A program made the position numbers and the translations under genes. DNA of 10,757 bases, taken from Bacteroidota bacterium. GTDB lineage: Bacteria > Bacteroidota > Bacteroidia > Bacteroidales > VadinHA17. The notes under the pieces are model-generated. The model worked only from the letters and a program-made list of their open reading frames with translations. It was not told where the DNA came from and did no database searches. Numbering within the stretch: the first letter of the stretch is position 1; every line of letters begins with the position of its first letter. Where the stretch lies: assembly GCA_022711195.1 (NCBI GenBank), contig JAKLFN010000061.1:1-10757 (forward strand), in the 5' to 3' direction. This document shows positions 6,511 through 10,757 of this stretch, piece after piece.

Positions 6511-7545
6511 TTAAATAGTTCCGCAGGAGTTCCGTACAATAAGTTCGGGAGTGACAGTCACCTGTCGTTTGAATTTGCCTTTTCCTGAATTTCTGATTTC
6601 TGTCCACACCATGTTTGCGACCTTTGTTGCCATAGCAGGGAAAGGTCTGCCAATACTTGTTACCGGGGTGTACATAACATCGAAACCAACACCTTCCTCT
6701 GCGGAGATCAGAGCTATATCCTGTGGGACTCTGAGTTTCTTTTTTCTAAGAAGTGACATTAAAGGATACACCAGCCGCGACTGCATTGTAATAATGATAT
6801 CGGCACGGAATGGGGGTCTCAGGAATGTCTCGATCTGCATGAAATTAAAATCATTCCCGGAGCTCAGCCTGTCGATCTCCATGATTACAGGTTTCATGCT
6901 GCTGTCGATTTGTGAAAGGGAATCCTCGACCTGAGATATCTGATCGTTATATGATTTCCGCAGCTGTTTTTCGGTCGCAATTACAACGTTTTTATATCCC
7001 AGTTTCCTGATATGGTTTGAAATAAGGTTTGCAGATGCCACAGTATCTAGATTAACACTGTTTATTTTTCCCTGCAGGTTATTGCTTTCCAGAAGTATAA
7101 AAGGATAATCGGTGGAGCGCAGCGATCGTACAGTCTGGTCATCGGCAGCGCTGCCCACGAGAATGAGGCCGCTGTAAAATTTCCTGAATGAGTTTATCAT
7201 CCGGTCAAATCTCTGGTCATCCGGATCTTTTGTAATGATTGAGAACCCTGTTCCGATGCTTGCAAAGGCAGTCTGAAGGTATGGAGTAATGCCATAGATA
7301 AAATTATCGCAGGCAGAGACAACAACCATTCCGATAACGCCGGGAGACTCTTCGACAGGTGCTGTTACCCCTTTCTCCTCCAGATAATTAAAATATCCCA
7401 TCTGCCTGGCCATCATCAGAACTCTTTCCTGAGTCTCTTTGCTTATGCCATGCAGATCAGCTTTGTTATTTAATACCAATGATACAAGTGTACCAGATAC
7501 ACCTAATTTGGCAGCAAGGTCCTTGCTCTTAATTTTTTTCGACAT
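6511..7545 (-). CDS. LacI-family transcriptional regulator
   Basis: A 344-residue regulator of normal LacI length. I chose the ATG at 7545 (MSKKIKSKDLAAKLGVSG), preceded by GGGGAA. The open frame extends 14 residues further up to 7587, but those residues are hydrophobic and would precede the helix-turn-helix, which always starts near the N-terminus in this family. Helix-turn-helix: about residues 6-27 (DLAAKLGVSGTLVSLVLNN), then ISKETQERVLMMARQMGY. The usual hinge motif PNxxAR after this is replaced by FNYLEEKG. The sugar-binding-type domain runs from about 65 to the end, with GMVVVSACDNFIYGI, GLILVGS, a TPVTSIGRP segment and PELIVRNSC near the C-terminus. The effector is unknown. It sits between the pyrG-yidC unit and the transglutaminase gene; control of itself or of that neighbour is plausible, but nothing proves it. 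Confidence 0.9.
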   Translation of the reverse strand: MSKKIKSKDLAAKLGVSGTLVSLVLNNKADLHGISKETQERVLMMARQMGYFNYLEEKGVTAPVEESPGVIGMVVVSACDNFIYGITPYLQTAFASIGTGFSIITKDPDDQRFDRMINSFRKFYSGLILVGSAADDQTVRSLRSTDYPFILLESNNLQGKINSVNLDTVASANLISNHIRKLGYKNVVIATEKQLRKSYNDQISQVEDSLSQIDSSMKPVIMEIDRLSSGNDFNFMQIETFLRPPFRADIIITMQSRLVYPLMSLLRKKKLRVPQDIALISAEEGVGFDVMYTPVTSIGRPFPAMATKVANMVWTEIRNSGKGKFKRQVTVTPELIVRNSCGTI

Positions 7546-7564
7546 TTCCCCGGTTTGAAAGAAT

Positions 7565-7616
7565 GTTAAAAATAAAGCAATTTTCAAGATTGAAAATTGC
7601 TTTAAATATTTTTAAC
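7565..7616 (-). terminator. Long AT-rich hairpin between yidC and lacI (terminator or operator)
   Basis: AAAGCAATTTTCAA (7574-7587) and its perfect complement (7590-7603) form a 14-bp inverted repeat around 2 nt. Nine more paired bases (GTTAAAAAT, 7565-7573, with ATTTTTAAC, 7608-7616) continue the stem after a 4-nt bulge. On the transcribed strand the core hairpin is followed by TTTATTTTTAAC, a U-rich tail expected of a Bacteroidota terminator. It begins 14 bp after the yidC stop. It also ends 19 bp before the lacI ATG, so it could instead be an operator or leader structure for lacI. Confidence 0.6.
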
Positions 7617-7630
7617 AAAATAATTTCAGT

Positions 7631-9610
7631 TTATCGTTTAGGCGGATTAATGCCGCGCTGTTTTGCAGCTGCTTCAAGACGCTGTTGCCATTTCGATTTG
7701 GGTAAAGGTTTCTTTTTGTTCGCCTCGAGAGTCTCAAGCACCTTGTCGGCATTTATATACCTCTTCATCACAACGTTCTGTACCCAGGTAAGCATATTTG
7801 CGAGGAAGTAATAATAAGTAAGCCCTGCAGAGAACCTGTTCATAACAAAAAGGAACATTATAGGCATCATCCACATCATGACTTTCATCCCGGGCTGGTC
7901 GCTTCCCGGTGATGTACCGCTCATCTTCATAGTAAGTATAGACGATGCGGTCATTAAAAGGGTGAAAAGGCTTATATGGTTACCGTAGAAATTGCTCAGC
8001 AGGGGTATATTGGCTGACCATGATACAATGGCATCATAAGTTGAGAGGTCTGTTGCCCATAGGAAATGCTCCTGCCTGAGCTCAATCGACACCGGGAAAA
8101 ACCTGAACATGGCAAAAAGTATGGGGAACTGAAGCAGCATCGGCAGGCAGCCGCCCATAGGATTTATGCCTGCCCGTTTATAGAGGTCCATAGTGGCCTG
8201 CTGCTTCTTCATAGCATCTTCCTGCTTCGGATATTTCTTGCCTATTTCATCAACCATTGGCTTAAGAATGGCCATTTTTGCCGTTGACTGGTATGATTTA
8301 TAAGTGAGCGGGAAAAGGACTATTTTTATCAGGATTGTAAGTATAAGAATGATCAGACCATAGCTTGAGATATAACGCTCGAGCCAGTTGAATACAGGGA
8401 TAATTATAAAGCGGCTGATCCATCCTATAATGTTCTTACCGAGGAAAACAAGTTTTTCTAGCTGCATACCCTCCTTTCTCAGTGTAGAGATGTGATTTGG
8501 ACCATAGTACAGCCTCAGGTTAACCTGTGATTCATTTCCGGAGGTGTAGGGCACATAGAGCTCACTGGTAAAATACCTTAAATACTTTGGCGATGTCACC
8601 AGCCTGGTCGACGTCACTGATCCGCTCTGGAAAAACTTGTCTGTCATAACTACAGATGAAAAGAACTGATCCTGGAATGCAACCCAGCTTAGCTTGGAGG
8701 CGATATCCTCCTGGTCTGTCTCCTTCTGTGATCTCAGCCTCAGTCCGTCGACTTCATCTTCGAAATACTTGTACTTAATGGTGGTATAATTATTTTCATT
8801 ATCCCTGCCCTTCTCCTGCTGAGGTATGTACATTTTCCAGTCGAGTGAGATATAGGTCTGGTTTGAGGGCAGTATACCCTCCATATTTTTAAATGTCACA
8901 TCATAATCGAGGCTGTACTTATCGGGAGCAAGAGTATATTTATATTCGATATATTTCTCAGCGGAGGCGTACAATCTCATAATCAGAGATTGCGGAGAAT
9001 CTTTAACTACGATATGATTCTCCTCATTTACAGGTTCGAAGAACAGGTTATTTGTCCTGATAACCATGTTATCGACCGTATAAAAATTAAATCCGAAAAC
9101 AGTCGAGTCTCCAGAGAAAAGAATGAGCGGACGGGAATCGTGGGTAACGTAATCTTTTATCAGCGCAGAATAGACCCTGCCCCCTTTTTTGGATATCTCG
9201 AGCTTTATTTTATTATTTTCCAGAACGATCATGTCATTCACACCCCTGGCAGCGCCGGCAAAAGGTCCATATGATCCTGTGTCGGTGAGTGCTGCAGACT
9301 CAGGCAGAGCCGTCGGAGCGACATTTCCTTCAGCCTGTGGCAGTGAATCTGTTTTAGGTTCTTCTCTTGTTATTCCCAGCTGAAGGTCAAGCTTGCTGAT
9401 CTCCTGCAGGGCATTAGGATCGTTAGGTTTAAACCTTAGTGCGTTAATATATTCTGATCTTGCCATTTCAAGGTTACCGGCCGAAATTTCTGTTTTAGCT
9501 TTCTCAACCGCTTTCTCGTATCCTTTATTCAGCCGTGATGTATTGAACAGGCTGAAGCCCAAGAAAATGAGTAAAATCAGTGCTATTCCGATTATTGTAT
9601 TCTTATCCAT
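7631..9610 (-). CDS. yidC: Membrane protein insertase YidC with a TPR-like segment
   Basis: A 659-residue YidC/Oxa1 insertase that places proteins in the inner membrane, alone or with Sec. It starts MDKNTIIGIALILLIFLGFS, the usual first helix. Residues 33-80 then form a TPR-like helix pair (GNLEMARSEYINALRFKPND), followed by a low-complexity linker and the periplasmic P1 domain (about 120-370, with LSWVAFQDQFFSSVV). The conserved core follows: helix 2 (about 415-436), a cytoplasmic hairpin (440-480), GINPMGGCLPMLLQFPILFA at 481-500, and two or three further helices to about 616. The tail is basic and fits ribosome contact. At the hydrophilic-groove position equivalent to E. coli Arg366 (SMAKMRML) this protein has Ala447 (STAKMAIL). 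It starts 33 bp after pyrG and is probably co-transcribed with it. The YidC assignment is certain. Confidence 0.97.
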   Translation of the reverse strand: MDKNTIIGIALILLIFLGFSLFNTSRLNKGYEKAVEKAKTEISAGNLEMARSEYINALRFKPNDPNALQEISKLDLQLGITREEPKTDSLPQAEGNVAPTALPESAALTDTGSYGPFAGAARGVNDMIVLENNKIKLEISKKGGRVYSALIKDYVTHDSRPLILFSGDSTVFGFNFYTVDNMVIRTNNLFFEPVNEENHIVVKDSPQSLIMRLYASAEKYIEYKYTLAPDKYSLDYDVTFKNMEGILPSNQTYISLDWKMYIPQQEKGRDNENNYTTIKYKYFEDEVDGLRLRSQKETDQEDIASKLSWVAFQDQFFSSVVMTDKFFQSGSVTSTRLVTSPKYLRYFTSELYVPYTSGNESQVNLRLYYGPNHISTLRKEGMQLEKLVFLGKNIIGWISRFIIIPVFNWLERYISSYGLIILILTILIKIVLFPLTYKSYQSTAKMAILKPMVDEIGKKYPKQEDAMKKQQATMDLYKRAGINPMGGCLPMLLQFPILFAMFRFFPVSIELRQEHFLWATDLSTYDAIVSWSANIPLLSNFYGNHISLFTLLMTASSILTMKMSGTSPGSDQPGMKVMMWMMPIMFLFVMNRFSAGLTYYYFLANMLTWVQNVVMKRYINADKVLETLEANKKKPLPKSKWQQRLEAAAKQRGINPPKR

Positions 9611-9643
9611 TCTTTCCCAGCTATTTACAAATTACAAATCATA

Positions 9644-10757
9644 TTATTTCAAACCGGCCCTGACAAACTGAACAAACAGCGGATGAGGATTTTCGACGGT
9701 GCTGCTGTATTCAGGATGAAACTGTACTCCCACAAACCATTTATGTTCCGGTATTTCAATTATCTCTACGAGGTTGGAATCGGGGTTAATACCTACAGGT
9801 ATCATCCCCTTCTCCCTGAAATTTTCAAAATATTTATCATTGAATTCAAACCTGTGCCTGTGCCTCTCAATAATCTCTGATCTGCCGTAGGCTTCATAGG
9901 TTTTTGAGTTACGGCTTATGATGCATTTATAGCCACCCAGCCTCATCGTACCTCCTTTGTTGGTGATGCTTTTTTGTTCTTCCATAAGATCAATAACTGG
10001 ATGTTTTGTCTTACGGTCAATCTCCGTTGAGTTGGCGCCATCGAGTCCAAGAATATTCCGGGCAAATTCTATTACCGCGCATTGCATTCCTAGGCAAATT
10101 CCAAGGAAAGGTATATTATTGACTCTTGCATAGTTTACAGCTGCTATTTTACCCTCAATACCCCTGGAGCCAAAACCGGGAGCCACAAGAATGCCGTTGA
10201 GATCTTTCAGCACCTCGTGAACATTCTTATCGTTTATTTCTTCAGAATGAATATATTCAATCTTTACTTTGCATTTATTGACTGCACCGGCATGGATAAT
10301 CGATTCTGCAATCGATTTATAGGCATCCGGAAGTTCAACATACTTTCCGACCAGTCCGATTCTTGTTGAGGACTCAGGATTTTTAAGCCTTGAAAGAAAG
10401 TCCCGCCATTCGGTTAGTGCAGGTTCATCTCCGACAGGAAGGTTCAGTTTTTTCAGAACCGTCTGGTCGAGTTTTTCTGAAAGCATGTTTACAGGAACCT
10501 CATAGATGGTAGAAACATCGATAGTTTCAACGACTGCATTTTCTTCGACGTTGCAGAAGAGAGCAACTTTTCTTTTTACTTCACCGGGAAGAGATCTCTG
10601 TGTTCTGAGTACGAGGATATCGGGTTGTATACCTTCTTCGAGAAGGTCCTTCACCGAGTGCTGTGTAGGTTTTGTTTTTGATTCGCCGGTAGCAGACAGA
10701 AAAGGCACAAGAGTGAGATGTATCACAATACAATTCTGTGAACCCATCTCCCATTTA
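9644..10757 (-). CDS. pyrG: CTP synthase, C-terminal two thirds (5' end outside window)
   Basis: Makes CTP from UTP, ATP and glutamine in the cytoplasm. The window shows the last 370 codons of an enzyme that is normally about 540 long; the missing part is the start of the synthetase domain. Visible are the end of that domain (KTKPTQHSVKDLLEEG, IQPDILVLRT, ALFCNV) and the whole class I glutamine amidotransferase domain. The latter shows VGKYVELPDAYKSI, APGFGSRGIEGKI (oxyanion region), GICLGMQ with nucleophile Cys at visible codon 221, GGTMRLGGY, ERHRHRFEFN, and FHPEYSST with His 347 and Glu 349 completing the triad. The frame is open to the right edge with KWE before the first in-window ATG, so that ATG (10747) is internal. 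The gene is intact as far as seen, and yidC follows 33 bp downstream. Confidence 0.97.
   Translation of the reverse strand, partial: KWEMGSQNCIVIHLTLVPFLSATGESKTKPTQHSVKDLLEEGIQPDILVLRTQRSLPGEVKRKVALFCNVEENAVVETIDVSTIYEVPVNMLSEKLDQTVLKKLNLPVGDEPALTEWRDFLSRLKNPESSTRIGLVGKYVELPDAYKSIAESIIHAGAVNKCKVKIEYIHSEEINDKNVHEVLKDLNGILVAPGFGSRGIEGKIAAVNYARVNNIPFLGICLGMQCAVIEFARNILGLDGANSTEIDRKTKHPVIDLMEEQKSITNKGGTMRLGGYKCIISRNSKTYEAYGRSEIIERHRHRFEFNDKYFENFREKGMIPVGINPDSNLVEIIEIPEHKWFVGVQFHPEYSSTVENPHPLFVQFVRAGLK

Noticed and set aside
9611..9643. Separate yidC promoter in the pyrG-yidC gap
   Set aside because: TATGATTTG and TAATTTG only resemble TAnnTTTG with the wrong spacing, so co-transcription with pyrG is simpler.
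10745..10747. Start codon of pyrG at the first in-window ATG
   Set aside because: The frame is open to the edge with matching CTP synthase residues (KWE) before it, and the enzyme would lack its synthetase domain.

Overview
All seven genes in this window lie on the minus strand, so transcription runs from high to low coordinates. The gene set points to Bacteroidota, most likely a Bacteroidales-type organism. The evidence is the pyrG-yidC pair, YidC and CTP synthase wording typical of that phylum, TonB-dependent uptake, two lipoproteins, weak Shine-Dalgarno signals, and two good matches to the Bacteroidota -7 promoter element TAnnTTTG. The window holds no RNA gene, transposase or CRISPR array. 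Apart from one short tandem repeat it looks like ordinary chromosome.

In transcription order: (1) 10757-9644, the last 370 codons of CTP synthase (pyrG), cut by the window edge. (2) 9610-7631, the membrane insertase YidC, 33 bp downstream and probably co-transcribed; it carries an unusual TPR-like segment after its first membrane helix. (3) 7616-7565, a long AT-rich hairpin, either the terminator of the pyrG-yidC unit or an operator. (4) 7545-6511, a LacI-type regulator. (5) 6447-3808, a large lipoprotein with an active-looking transglutaminase/PNGase-like core, a decayed second core and a cysteine-less thioredoxin-like C-terminus; it has its own promoter. (6) 3818-3721, a GGG-rich 7-bp tandem repeat that begins inside the last codons of the preceding gene. 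(7) 3659-3352, a promoter, a clear cobalamin riboswitch and a structured leader. (8) 3351 to the left edge, a vitamin B12 uptake operon: outer-membrane TonB-dependent receptor (btuB-like), lipoprotein binding protein (btuF-like) and the start of a FecCD permease (btuC-like). The three genes are 2 and 8 bp apart.

The coherent system is B12 import. The riboswitch senses cobalamin and controls the receptor that brings it across the outer membrane, the binding protein that picks it up in the periplasm, and the permease that moves it across the inner membrane. An ATPase gene probably lies just beyond the left edge. The right-hand block is housekeeping. The lacI gene and the transglutaminase lipoprotein between the two blocks have no evident link to B12.

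No wholly new system is visible. The points most worth a second look are the domain decay in the transglutaminase lipoprotein, the TPR-like segment and missing groove arginine in YidC, the possible masking of the btuB start codon by RNA structure, and the heptamer array.
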